Source: Thermoplasmata archaeon
Lineage (GTDB): Archaea; Thermoplasmatota; Thermoplasmata; Thermoplasmatales; Thermoplasmataceae
Assembly: GCA_021850745.1 (NCBI GenBank)
Contig: JAJZKX010000026.1
Coordinates: 1 to 12,289, forward strand
Reading direction: 5' to 3'
Length of the DNA stretch: 12,289 nucleotides
In this document: positions 1 through 7,178 of the stretch, piece after piece
How the letters are laid out: every line of letters begins with the position of its first letter
Numbering within the stretch: position 1 is the stretch's first letter
Notes under the pieces: generated by a model
Database searches by the model: none
What the model was told of the DNA's origin: nothing
Seen by the model: the letters and a program-made list of their open reading frames with translations, nothing else
Made by a program: the position numbers and the translations under genes

Positions 1-2
1 TG

Positions 3-32
3 GAGAACGGCCAGATAATGGTGGAGCTCTGA
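3..32 (+). CDS. Possible C-terminal tail of an upstream gene (partial)
   Basis: The third forward frame reads ENGQIMVEL and then a TGA at 30-32. The codons (gag, aac, ggc, cag, ata, gtg, ctc) match the habits of the confident genes here. If real, this is the last nine residues of a plus-strand gene that begins outside the window, and no function can be inferred. The second forward frame is also open, up to about 165, but it would run through the AT-rich promoter of the next gene, so it is less likely. A minus-strand start at 83 is the other competitor. Low confidence because so little is visible. Confidence 0.3.
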   Translation, partial: ENGQIMVEL

Positions 33-145
33 CTGAAGCTGTTGTACCCGGTCACGTATTTCAGGGCGGGGAGACAGGATCATTTGATCTTCACTCCTTC
101 AATTCAGGAAAATTCTGGAGGCAAATTTCTGCATATGTGCAAATG

Positions 146-157
146 TTAAAATTTTAT
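146..157 (+). promoter_or_regulatory. TATA-like box of the methyltransferase gene
   Basis: The run TTAAAATTTTAT is centred about 29 nt before the ATG at 181. That spacing would put transcription start at or within a few bases of the ATG, giving a leaderless mRNA. No Shine-Dalgarno sequence lies directly before the ATG, which fits. The rest of 33-180 shows no gene I can support. It does hold a short inverted repeat at 78-89 (5-bp arms, 2-nt spacer) of unknown meaning. Confidence 0.5.
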
Positions 158-180
158 GTTCAATAACTTACAAGCCTCAA

Positions 181-1221
181 ATGTCCATAACTTCTGAAAA
201 TATCACTGCAGAACCTCTAAAAAGACTGCATTTTCTCTGTGAAAACCTTCTTGCAGAAGGTGATCTCAATAAGATCAAGGAAAAAACCGCTAATGCCGTC
301 CAGCTTGCTGACGATATTCCGGAGCCGTTGAAGTCAGTCATTCTTGACCATATGCACAGGATTCTTGGTTCCAGGGGGATCGACCGAGCACATTATTACG
401 TAAGATCCGTCATAAGAGACATTGGCAGTTCCGGAAGTGCCAGTTCACTGGAGTTCAACATAAATCTGTGGAAGGCCTACGACGAGATCAGAACAGACAG
501 CCTCTGGATTCTTGGGAAGCGTGATCGGGAGGCAGGCCACAAGGGATGGTACTGGGGAAATTTTGTCCCGCAGATTCCACATCAGCTGATGATGAGGTAT
601 ACCAGAACTTCTGACTGGATCCTTGATCCGTTCTGCGGATCAGGAACTACGCTAATTGAGGCCATCAGAATGGGAAGGAATTCTGTTGGAATAGAGATAA
701 ACCCTGAGGTGTATTCAAGGACCAGAGAGGCTGTGCAATCACTGCCTCACGACGGAACAAGGGCGGAGATAATTCTGGGAGATTCCTACACTGTTGATCT
801 GGTGCCAGTAATGGAAAGGAATGGGCTATCCAGCTTCGACATGGTGCTGCTGCATCCCCCTTACTGGGATATAATAAGGTTTTCAGATGATCAGGGCGAT
901 CTCAGTACCTCCCCGGACATGGAGAGCTTCATGTCCCGGTTCACGCAGATAGTGAAAAAGTCCATTGACGTGCTGAAAAGTGGAGGCTATATGGGCCTGG
1001 TCATTGGCGATGCGTACCGAGACGGAGAGATAGTACCACTTGGATTCAGGTGCATGGATGCCGTAGCCTCCCTGAATATGAAGATCAAGGGAATAATTGT
1101 GAAGGACATCCAGAACACCCGGGGCAAGAGAAGCAGCGAAAACCTCTGGAGATACAGGGCGCTCAAGTCAGGATTCTACGTCTTCAAGCATGAGTATGTG
1201 TTCGTGTTCCAGAAGCCCTGA
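181..1221 (+). CDS. Solitary SAM-dependent DNA methyltransferase (N6/N4 amino-methylase fold)
   Basis: 346 aa. Residues about 121-145 resemble motif X, which precedes the SAM-binding loop DPFCGSGTT at 149-157 (motif I). E172 sits at the end of the second strand, where it would hold the ribose of SAM. G200-D201 fits motif III. The catalytic motif is HPPYW at 225-229 rather than the usual D/N/S-PPY. The order X-I-IV resembles gamma-class enzymes, but there is no large target-recognition region after motif IV. Residues 1-90 form a helical N-terminal region I cannot assign. The C-terminal segment (SENLWRYRALKSGFYVFKHE, 314-333) is of a type I recall from COG0863-like methylases. It probably transfers methyl to an exocyclic amino group of A or C in DNA; an RNA target is not excluded. 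No restriction endonuclease is adjacent. The ATG is supported by a TATA-like element about 29 nt upstream. Its TGA directly abuts the stop of the convergent ETF gene. Confidence 0.85.
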   Translation: MSITSENITAEPLKRLHFLCENLLAEGDLNKIKEKTANAVQLADDIPEPLKSVILDHMHRILGSRGIDRAHYYVRSVIRDIGSSGSASSLEFNINLWKAYDEIRTDSLWILGKRDREAGHKGWYWGNFVPQIPHQLMMRYTRTSDWILDPFCGSGTTLIEAIRMGRNSVGIEINPEVYSRTREAVQSLPHDGTRAEIILGDSYTVDLVPVMERNGLSSFDMVLLHPPYWDIIRFSDDQGDLSTSPDMESFMSRFTQIVKKSIDVLKSGGYMGLVIGDAYRDGEIVPLGFRCMDAVASLNMKIKGIIVKDIQNTRGKRSSENLWRYRALKSGFYVFKHEYVFVFQKP

Positions 1222-2967
1222 TCATTTTTTCCCAGAATTCTTACCCAGATAGCTCATGAAGCCTTCTATGAACTCGCTCACATCACAGACTATGCCGTAA
1301 TCTGAATATTTGAATATCTCTGCAGCAGGATCGCTGTTCACTGCAAGGACTTTCCCTGCGTACCTTATTCCTACCACATGATTTGCCTGGCCCGATATGC
1401 CAAGGGCAATATAGAAGGCGGGCGAGATGGACATTCCTGTGAGTCCAACCTGCTGCTGCCTGGGAATGAAATTCATGTCTACCATTGGCCTTGTTGCCCC
1501 AACTGATGCATTCAGCGCATCTGCAAGTTTCAGAACCTCCCTGACTGTATCACGCTTCTTTATGCCTCTTCCGATGCCTATTACTGCATCACTTGAATTG
1601 AGCGGCCTGTAATCTGATGGCACGGGTATGGTATCAAGGAGCTCCTGCCCTGACTCCTTTCCTGCCGGAAACTCATGGATTCTGGGTTTTTCCATGGATA
1701 TTACTCTTTTGAACATTCCGGGCCTAACCGTAGCCATTGCTGGAGCTTTCCTTGAGTAGATGCTTGCGATTATGCTGCCTCCAAAGGCGGGCTTGTACTG
1801 TATGAGCCTCCCGTCTTCAACCTGCAGGTCCACGCAATCTGCCGTGAGGCCCAGTCCAAGTTTTGCCGCAACAACGGAAGCCACATCCCTTCCATCGGAA
1901 TTGGACGGGAACACAACGTATGCAGGTTCGTGCTGCCCTATGAAATCAAGGATTGATTCTGCCAGGGACATGTAGTCCTGTGAATCCACATAATAGAGAT
2001 CATGGCAGGCAATTCCACTCAATTTATCTGCAGGAATGTTCCCTATCATTGCAACATTCAGGGGATGCTGCAGGGCCAGCTGCGAGACGCGTGACGCTAT
2101 TTCCATTGCCGTCTGCGGATCGCCCACTGCCACCCCCAGCACCACAGGATTGCCATTAACATATGGCGGCATATGGAATTCCATGTTATCTTCTGACCCT
2201 GGTGATCTCGCCCATTTCATGAGTTCCATGATCCTGCCGTAAACTCCATCCCCGAAGTCAAGCATTGCAACCTTCCTGGAACTCTCCATAGGCTGTGTGC
2301 CAGTCACCACAGTGGGACTGAATTCCTTTCCATCTATGTCAAGTCCCAGCCAAGCGGAATCCACCATGACGATCCGATCTTTCATGTCTGGAACCTCTGG
2401 CTTCACCGCCCTTGCCCTGTTTATTTTTTCACTGACGGAGAGCACTGCCGGAATCTTGAGCCGGTACCTCTCAACTCCATTCTCACGGTCCTGATCCACA
2501 GTTAGTGTATTTGACGCAGTATCAATGTCGATTTTTGAGACTGATGACCTGAAGCTGTATCCCAGCATTGTTGCGACCTCAGGCGGCACCTGGGAAGTTT
2601 CGCCGTCAAGCGAATACCTGCCTGCAAGGATTATATCCGGCTTTATCTTTTCAGCAAAACCTGCAAGTATCCTGGACGTTGCAAGCGTATCTGATCCCCC
2701 GAATTTCCTGTCCGTTATGAGATAGGCCTCGTCTATGCCCATCCTCAGGGATTCGTTCATGATATCCGCTGCCTGCGGCGGTCCCATGCTTACGACCACG
2801 GTGTGGAAGCCGTATTTCTCCTTCATCCTGATTGCCTCTTCAACGGCCTTCCTGTCAAATGAATTCATTGAGAGAGAGACATTTTCCCTGACAATCCTGT
2901 TTGTGGCTGGATCGAACCTGATGCTGTTCACATCCGGTATCTGCTTTGCAAGAACCAGAACTTTCAT
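1222..2967 (-). CDS. Electron transfer flavoprotein, fused beta-alpha subunits (EtfBA)
   Basis: 581 aa, about the sum of an ETF beta (~250 aa) and an ETF alpha (~320 aa). The beta half starts with KQIPD at 8-12 and carries the nucleotide-loop motif GRYSLDGETSQV at 116-127. The alpha half starts near 275. Its FAD domain shows GRG at 466-468, R493-P494, QVGLTG at 506-511, GISG at 523-526, N544-x-D546 and DYG at 556-558, all expected FAD contacts. The protein takes electrons from acyl-CoA or other dehydrogenases in the cytoplasm and normally passes them to a quinone reductase (FixC/FixX or ETF-QO). Fused ETFs are known from archaea such as Sulfolobus, where FixC and FixX genes lie close by; none is seen here. 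Some archaeal ETFs bifurcate electrons, but I cannot decide that from the motifs. A strong TATA-like box ~25 nt upstream implies its own leaderless transcript. The gene stands 58 nt after the cyclase gene on the same strand. Confidence 0.93.
   Translation of the reverse strand: MKVLVLAKQIPDVNSIRFDPATNRIVRENVSLSMNSFDRKAVEEAIRMKEKYGFHTVVVSMGPPQAADIMNESLRMGIDEAYLITDRKFGGSDTLATSRILAGFAEKIKPDIILAGRYSLDGETSQVPPEVATMLGYSFRSSVSKIDIDTASNTLTVDQDRENGVERYRLKIPAVLSVSEKINRARAVKPEVPDMKDRIVMVDSAWLGLDIDGKEFSPTVVTGTQPMESSRKVAMLDFGDGVYGRIMELMKWARSPGSEDNMEFHMPPYVNGNPVVLGVAVGDPQTAMEIASRVSQLALQHPLNVAMIGNIPADKLSGIACHDLYYVDSQDYMSLAESILDFIGQHEPAYVVFPSNSDGRDVASVVAAKLGLGLTADCVDLQVEDGRLIQYKPAFGGSIIASIYSRKAPAMATVRPGMFKRVISMEKPRIHEFPAGKESGQELLDTIPVPSDYRPLNSSDAVIGIGRGIKKRDTVREVLKLADALNASVGATRPMVDMNFIPRQQQVGLTGMSISPAFYIALGISGQANHVVGIRYAGKVLAVNSDPAAEIFKYSDYGIVCDVSEFIEGFMSYLGKNSGKK
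1225..1230 (+). terminator. Possible T-run terminator after the methyltransferase gene
   Basis: Six consecutive T residues on the plus strand start four bases after the methyltransferase stop. Archaeal RNA polymerase commonly terminates at T-runs. The same bases encode the lysine-rich tail of the ETF on the other strand, so the run could simply reflect AAA codons. Confidence 0.35.
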
Positions 2968-2986
2968 GGTGCAAAATTCACTTACA

Positions 2987-2997
2987 CTATAAATATG
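2987..2997 (-). promoter_or_regulatory. TATA box of the ETF gene
   Basis: Read on the minus strand the element is CATATTTATAG, centred about 25 nt upstream of the ATG at 2967. This is the clearest archaeal promoter in the window and predicts transcription starting on or next to the start codon. No T-run separates it from the upstream cyclase gene, so read-through could add to expression. Confidence 0.65.
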
Positions 2998-3025
2998 ATT
3001 TGTGCTGTGACCGTAAGGCGGTGAC

Positions 3026-3616
3026 TCACTTCAATACCGCCCTGCAGGGAGCCCCGTCTGTGTCGATCCTGATTGGTAGGCACATGAGATCGTATCTGCC
3101 TGGCTTCACGCCCTTCAGCATCAGCCCCTCGATTATGGCTATACCCTTCTCCAGCAGTATCTTGTGCACCTTCATTCCCTTGGTTCCAAACTGCTCAATG
3201 GACAGGTAGTCAATCCCTACAGTTTCCACGCCAAGTTCAACAAGCCTTTTTCCTGCACTCTCTGAAATGTAGCAGAAATCCTCATGGAAACTGTCATAAA
3301 GCCCTGAATTCTTTGTCTTGAACAATACTCTCTTCTCCACTGTGCCTGGAATGTCCTCAGCGTTTATGGCATTCCCCTCAACTTCCACCACAGTAGCAGG
3401 CCCGTTAAGGTGTTCCAGTGGTATTGATGACATTGTTCCCCCGTTTGGCAGCGCGTGGAACGGCGCATCTATGTGGGTGCCGGAATGGGTTTCCATTATG
3501 ACCCTCGTTATGTGAACACCATTTTTCTCATGGGTCATGTAGTCGTAATGCTCGTACCTTGCATCCCCGGGATATGTGATCAGGTTCCAGTCCAGTGGCA
3601 ATGATATATCGATCAT
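3026..3616 (-). CDS. Cyclase-family (kynurenine formamidase-like) metal-dependent hydrolase
   Basis: 196 aa, a usual length for the family. The signature HSGTHIDAPFH at 44-54 supplies H44, H48, D50 and H54, the metal-binding set of the cyclase/KynB family (PF04199). Further conserved parts are GIDYLSIE at 134-141, H151, E163 and the C-terminal LPIRIDTDGAPCRAVL at 180-195. Relatives hydrolyse N-formylkynurenine, isatin or other cyclic or acyl amides. The real substrate cannot be read from the sequence, and no tryptophan-degradation partner is nearby. The ATG at 3616 is only 6 nt after the Nob1 stop, so the two are probably co-transcribed. It is cytoplasmic, as no signal peptide is seen. Confidence 0.88.
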   Translation of the reverse strand: MIDISLPLDWNLITYPGDARYEHYDYMTHEKNGVHITRVIMETHSGTHIDAPFHALPNGGTMSSIPLEHLNGPATVVEVEGNAINAEDIPGTVEKRVLFKTKNSGLYDSFHEDFCYISESAGKRLVELGVETVGIDYLSIEQFGTKGMKVHKILLEKGIAIIEGLMLKGVKPGRYDLMCLPIRIDTDGAPCRAVLK

Positions 3617-3622
3617 GAATCA

Positions 3623-4126
3623 CTATTGGCGCTTTTTATAAGACCTTACCGCCCTCTTTGTCTGGTGACCGCAAACCGGGCATATCTCAACGTGCTGCTG
3701 GAATATTTTTCCGCATCCCGTGCAGCGGTATTGCCACTTTATATCCCTGTCAATGGGCTTCAGGTCGGCTCCCATGAACTCAAGGCCAAGCCTGCTTGCC
3801 ACGTTCTGCATGGCATAGTCATCTGTCACAAGTATGCCATTAAGATCAAGGCACAGGGCAATCACATCCAGGTCAGTGCTGCTGAGTTCGTGAAGATCGC
3901 CGGTTTCCTCCGCTGCTTTCCTGGCGGCACAGAGACTTTCCTTTCCTGGTGTCACTATATCCATGATGTCACTGCTGAAACCAGTGTATCTTGCGATCTT
4001 CCCCAGCCTTATCTCGTCCAGCACAGATGGAGTTGTGGCCACGTTCCCATCCATAAGGCTCACCCTGCGTGAAAGAATGGCGGATGTGTCCAGAATCAGT
4101 TTCTTTTCAGGCTCCTTGTAATTCAT
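3623..4126 (-). CDS. Nob1-like ribosome-maturation endonuclease (PIN domain plus zinc ribbon)
   Basis: 167 aa from the ATG at 4126. Archaeal Nob1 cuts the 3' end of pre-16S rRNA during small-subunit maturation. Numbered from this ATG, the PIN domain opens with LDTSAIL at 12-18, giving acid D13, followed by E38 (LDEIR), D85/D87 and D102/D103, the metal-binding acidic cluster. The zinc ribbon follows with C135-x2-C138 and C149-x2-C152. This order is typical of archaeal Nob1. The frame stays open upstream to an ATG at 4153 and a TTG at 4183. I prefer 4126 because family members begin a few residues before the first PIN strand and the upstream residues look non-homologous. The TTG would leave only 10 nt after the protease stop. 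The gene is followed after 6 nt by the cyclase gene, whose link to rRNA processing is not obvious. Confidence 0.85.
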   Translation of the reverse strand: MNYKEPEKKLILDTSAILSRRVSLMDGNVATTPSVLDEIRLGKIARYTGFSSDIMDIVTPGKESLCAARKAAEETGDLHELSSTDLDVIALCLDLNGILVTDDYAMQNVASRLGLEFMGADLKPIDRDIKWQYRCTGCGKIFQQHVEICPVCGHQTKRAVRSYKKRQ

Positions 4127-4193
4127 TGCGGTCTTTTGATCCTTTATCCCCATATGGCATATGAACGGCACGGAATGTCCCAAATGACAGGGA

Positions 4194-5222
4194 TCAGTGT
4201 TTCCTCCTTATGAGGGATACACCGCTTACCAGCAGCACTATTCCAAAGAAAAGCAGCACAAGGTACAGCACCTCAGTCTGGAAGAATGATTTCGGTGCCT
4301 GGTAGCTGATGACAACAGTCTGGTTGCTTCCAGAGATATTAACATAGCCTGAGGATGGGCCGTTTGGAGTTGTGCTGCCACGCACGTCATACCTGTAGGT
4401 GCCGTTTGGAACCTCGAAAATCAAGGTCTGGCCTGTAGTCATGTTTGTAAGCCCGTGGAAAGAAATTCCCCATAATGTCCCGGAAGAGAGGCCGGTTTCC
4501 CTGAACGTCACAAAATAGCCATAGCTGTAGTTCACGTATACAGTCTGGTTCTGGCCGTTGGTGTTCAGTGACACCGCGGATATATTGGGTGCATCATAGC
4601 CGGATGGGTAAAGGTAGAACGTGTACTGCCCGCCGTACAGGTAGAAGGTTATATTGTCTGTTGTTCCTGATAGTGTCTGGTTTGAAGTGCTGTTCTGGGC
4701 CATTACCCTCCATTCCTGGTTGATGGGGAGACCCTGCTCTATGAACGAGACATTGAACTGCCCGTGCCGGAATTTCATGAAAATGTTAACTGCCTTGCCA
4801 CTGACGGTGAAATTCCCGGACTGACCGTAGTAATTCGGATCAGCAGGCATTCCTGTATAATTATATGACCCGTTGGGAAAATACAGTTCCGCGCTGTAGC
4901 CTGAATACTGGCGGCTGTAATTCCACGCGTTAAGTTCCCATGTATCATTTGCCGGAAGCCCTGACTGAGTGAAATTTACCACATACCCATATTTGAAGAT
5001 GATATTGACCGTTACGTTTTTACCGGAAACATTTACCGATGATTGCGGCGGGATTCCCACCATGCTGCCAACATGAGGTATCTCGTACTGGAACGTCCCG
5101 TTGGGGAGGCTCAGGTTGACGTATCTGCTGTCAGTGCCTGAGAGAAACGATCTGCCCACAATGCGGACAGACCAGCCTGTTCCGGCTTTGAGGCCTGTCT
5201 CAACAAATGACACGTTATATCT
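4194..5222 (-). repeat. Four tandem surface-domain repeats and membrane anchor within the protease gene
   Basis: This segment codes for residues 636-977. The four units open with VSFVETGL, VNFTQSGL, VSFIEQGL and VTFRETGL and are spaced about 78, 76 and 80 residues apart. Units 1, 2 and 4 share a second landmark, LPNGTFQY, FPNGSYNY and VPNGTYRY. I recall this GLP-x-GT-x-W / PNGTY repeat from many secreted Thermoplasmata proteins. The repeats are diverged at the protein level, so this is an old domain array and not a recent DNA duplication. Confidence 0.75.
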
Positions 5223-7127
5223 TTTGATGTTGCTGTCCTGTATGAAATTGTATGCATTTATTGATCCCCAGCCCGTGGCAAGATTATAGCCCGGTGTCAC
5301 GTTGTACAGGCTGTTTCTGCCGTATGATACATTGAAGAACGGCGATCTGGAGAGGCGGGATTCCTTCAGGAATGCAGGATCGTACTGACCGGTTCCAAGC
5401 TTGTATATCAGAGGGTCTACGAACCCCAGTGGAGCCTCTGCACTGGCGTTGAGATACGCATCCATTGTTGCAATGATTCCGGCCTCAACAGGGGAGGAAA
5501 CGCTGGTTCCCGAGACAACGAACAGTCCGCTCACAGTTGTGTTGGAATAATATATCAACGTGTTGTTGGCAAGGGCAGATATATCAGGCACACCTCTTCC
5601 CTTCCCATTCAGGACAGAGTTAGCGGATGAGTTTATCTGCCAGGATGGTTCACTGTAAACTGTACTTATTCCTCCTGTGGTACCAACAGTGTTGCCGGGA
5701 GATGGCATGTACCATGCACCCTGTTGCTCAACCTTCAGCGTTGTAATGTTTATTGTGACGTTTGTGCCTCCCACCGCCGTTACCCCGAAGGTATTGTAAC
5801 CAATGGAGGAGGGGAACTGCACCATGTCGGGCGGGCCTGCATATTTCGGGCTGCTTGTATTATCTGCCGAATCTCCGCTGCTGGCCAGAACCGTTATGCC
5901 CCGAGCCTGAGCCTCCTGCAGATATGTGTTCCATGTGGAATCAGTCCCGTCGGACCCACCCCAGGAATTGGAAATAACCGTGAGGTTCTGGAAATTCAGT
6001 GCAGTGGCAAAGGCCTGCGTCAGATCGGTTGTGCTTGCCTGAGGGCCGTATATGTTGTATATCTGCGCCCCGGGTGCAAGACTTCCAGCCATCTCAAGAT
6101 CAAGAGTATTCTCGATGGTTGCTCCCGAGGTGTCTTTCTCGGCTGAAACACCTGGTGCAGGGGCGTTGTCTATGGGTACGCCTGTAACCGTTGGGAATGG
6201 CTCAGAATATGTCCCGTTGGGATACTTAGGGTATGAATAATTGAAGTATTGGGTTATATCGGATGGATTGAAAGGGGCCGTATAAACGATGCTACCCCTG
6301 CTGTTTGTATAGTTACCTGACCAGAGGAGGGTGGCTATTACCTCGCCTCTGTCATAATGGCTGCCGAATAACTGGGTTTCGTTGTATGCCACCTGCATGT
6401 ATGTTCCGTAGAGTGCCTCAGCACCGTTTCTGAGAAACCCAACCTTAGGATACCCCCCTGTGGTGTCCGCTCTGGCAGTCTCAAGCTGTTTCAGCTCACC
6501 TTCCACTTTCATGCTGAAGGAAAGCTGTGGAGATGTGCCGAGCCCCACTATGTCATAAACCTGAGAGGACAGCCACTGTGGAAGCCGGGGATTCGAGGAG
6601 GGGCCCGCGACCATTGTACCGTTCTCATAAGTGCCCACCAGGTACGTGTGGAATGCGTTCCTGATGGCCTGACTGCTTCCTGACATTGCGATGGTGTTCC
6701 TGCCCTGGAATGTTGTTATATTCACCATTCCGGCAGACCTGAAGTAAGCAACGGCCCTGTCATATTCAGCTGCAGATGGCGAGAAATTTGCGTAAAACTG
6801 GTCCGCAGTCATGAAATGGCGATACTGGGGGCTGGAAGGATCTGAAAGATTATGGAGGAAGGACTGCAGCCTGCTCTCATTGCTGTAGTTCAGGATCACC
6901 ACTATCTGCTCCGTTCCCGTGTATGGCGAGGACCCGTTCACAACCTTGCCCAGGAACGGGACATCCGCAAGTGCCTGAATTGAATCTGAAACGGGTGAAA
7001 CAGCAGGCAAAGGCGATGCAGAAATTGCATCATGCTGCTGGAAAGCGGAGTTGACCATGAGAAAAGCCATGGCAACAGCAATTACTGTTACTGCTATCCT
7101 GGTCGATCCGCTTCCGTTCATGAGCAT
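4194..7127 (-). CDS. Secreted, membrane-anchored S53 (sedolisin/kumamolisin-type) acid endopeptidase with C-terminal repeats
   Basis: 977 aa. A signal peptide lies at about 10-30. An activation propeptide (Pro-kumamolisin type) spans about 50-200. The catalytic domain (about 225-630) has the sedolisin triad E339 and D343 (E-N-T-L-D) plus S542 in SGTS, with oxyanion D419 in SSGDS and the ISNSWGG motif at 385-391. Four repeats of about 80 aa follow, starting near 637, 715, 791 and 871; each opens with F/V-x-E/Q-x-GL and ends in a (F/L/V)PNG(T/S)-Y/F-like strand, the third diverged to YGGQY. A single membrane helix at about 952-973 and the tail IRRKH anchor the protein outside the cell. About 40 N-glycosylation sequons agree with a surface glycoprotein. 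Such enzymes work at low pH and would degrade extracellular protein. At the usual calcium site two expected Asp are Asn (N599, N615). ATGs at 7127 and 7121 are both usable starts. It lies 51 nt downstream of the synthetase-like gene. Confidence 0.93.
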   Translation of the reverse strand: MLMNGSGSTRIAVTVIAVAMAFLMVNSAFQQHDAISASPLPAVSPVSDSIQALADVPFLGKVVNGSSPYTGTEQIVVILNYSNESRLQSFLHNLSDPSSPQYRHFMTADQFYANFSPSAAEYDRAVAYFRSAGMVNITTFQGRNTIAMSGSSQAIRNAFHTYLVGTYENGTMVAGPSSNPRLPQWLSSQVYDIVGLGTSPQLSFSMKVEGELKQLETARADTTGGYPKVGFLRNGAEALYGTYMQVAYNETQLFGSHYDRGEVIATLLWSGNYTNSRGSIVYTAPFNPSDITQYFNYSYPKYPNGTYSEPFPTVTGVPIDNAPAPGVSAEKDTSGATIENTLDLEMAGSLAPGAQIYNIYGPQASTTDLTQAFATALNFQNLTVISNSWGGSDGTDSTWNTYLQEAQARGITVLASSGDSADNTSSPKYAGPPDMVQFPSSIGYNTFGVTAVGGTNVTINITTLKVEQQGAWYMPSPGNTVGTTGGISTVYSEPSWQINSSANSVLNGKGRGVPDISALANNTLIYYSNTTVSGLFVVSGTSVSSPVEAGIIATMDAYLNASAEAPLGFVDPLIYKLGTGQYDPAFLKESRLSRSPFFNVSYGRNSLYNVTPGYNLATGWGSINAYNFIQDSNIKRYNVSFVETGLKAGTGWSVRIVGRSFLSGTDSRYVNLSLPNGTFQYEIPHVGSMVGIPPQSSVNVSGKNVTVNIIFKYGYVVNFTQSGLPANDTWELNAWNYSRQYSGYSAELYFPNGSYNYTGMPADPNYYGQSGNFTVSGKAVNIFMKFRHGQFNVSFIEQGLPINQEWRVMAQNSTSNQTLSGTTDNITFYLYGGQYTFYLYPSGYDAPNISAVSLNTNGQNQTVYVNYSYGYFVTFRETGLSSGTLWGISFHGLTNMTTGQTLIFEVPNGTYRYDVRGSTTPNGPSSGYVNISGSNQTVVISYQAPKSFFQTEVLYLVLLFFGIVLLVSGVSLIRRKH

Positions 7128-7144
7128 GGTTAGGAAACGTTGTA

Positions 7145-7156
7145 GAAAAACTTTTC
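7145..7156 (-). terminator. Possible weak terminator between the synthetase-like and protease genes
   Basis: On the minus strand GAAAAGTTTTTC has 5-bp complementary arms and contains five T residues, 23-34 nt after the stop at 7179. It may end the synthetase-like transcript, or it may overlap the protease promoter, which would be expected near 7150-7156. The evidence is slight either way. Confidence 0.25.
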
Positions 7157-7178
7157 AGGGATTTTTTCATGACTTCTT

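Noticed and set aside
1..83. Possible minus-strand gene start at 83 running off the left edge, with a GGAGTGA-like sequence upstream
   Set aside because: Its first arginines use CGC, CGT and CGG, unlike the AGG/AGA preference of all confident genes here, and only 27 codons are visible.
181..1221. Restriction-modification system
   Set aside because: Only the methyltransferase is present; neighbours are an ETF and at most a short unidentified gene tail, with no nuclease or specificity subunit.
3006..3025. Hairpin terminator between the cyclase and ETF genes (GTGACCG...CGGTGAC)
   Set aside because: The GTGAC halves are a direct repeat, not complementary arms, so no stable stem forms.
3626..4072. 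148-codon open frame antisense to Nob1
   Set aside because: It lies wholly inside a well-supported gene with zinc-ribbon and PIN motifs, has no recognisable motif of its own, and looks like a frame mirror of the coding strand.
5724..6146. 140-codon plus-strand open frame antisense to the protease catalytic domain
   Set aside because: Cysteine- and arginine-rich shadow of a region with an intact sedolisin triad on the other strand.
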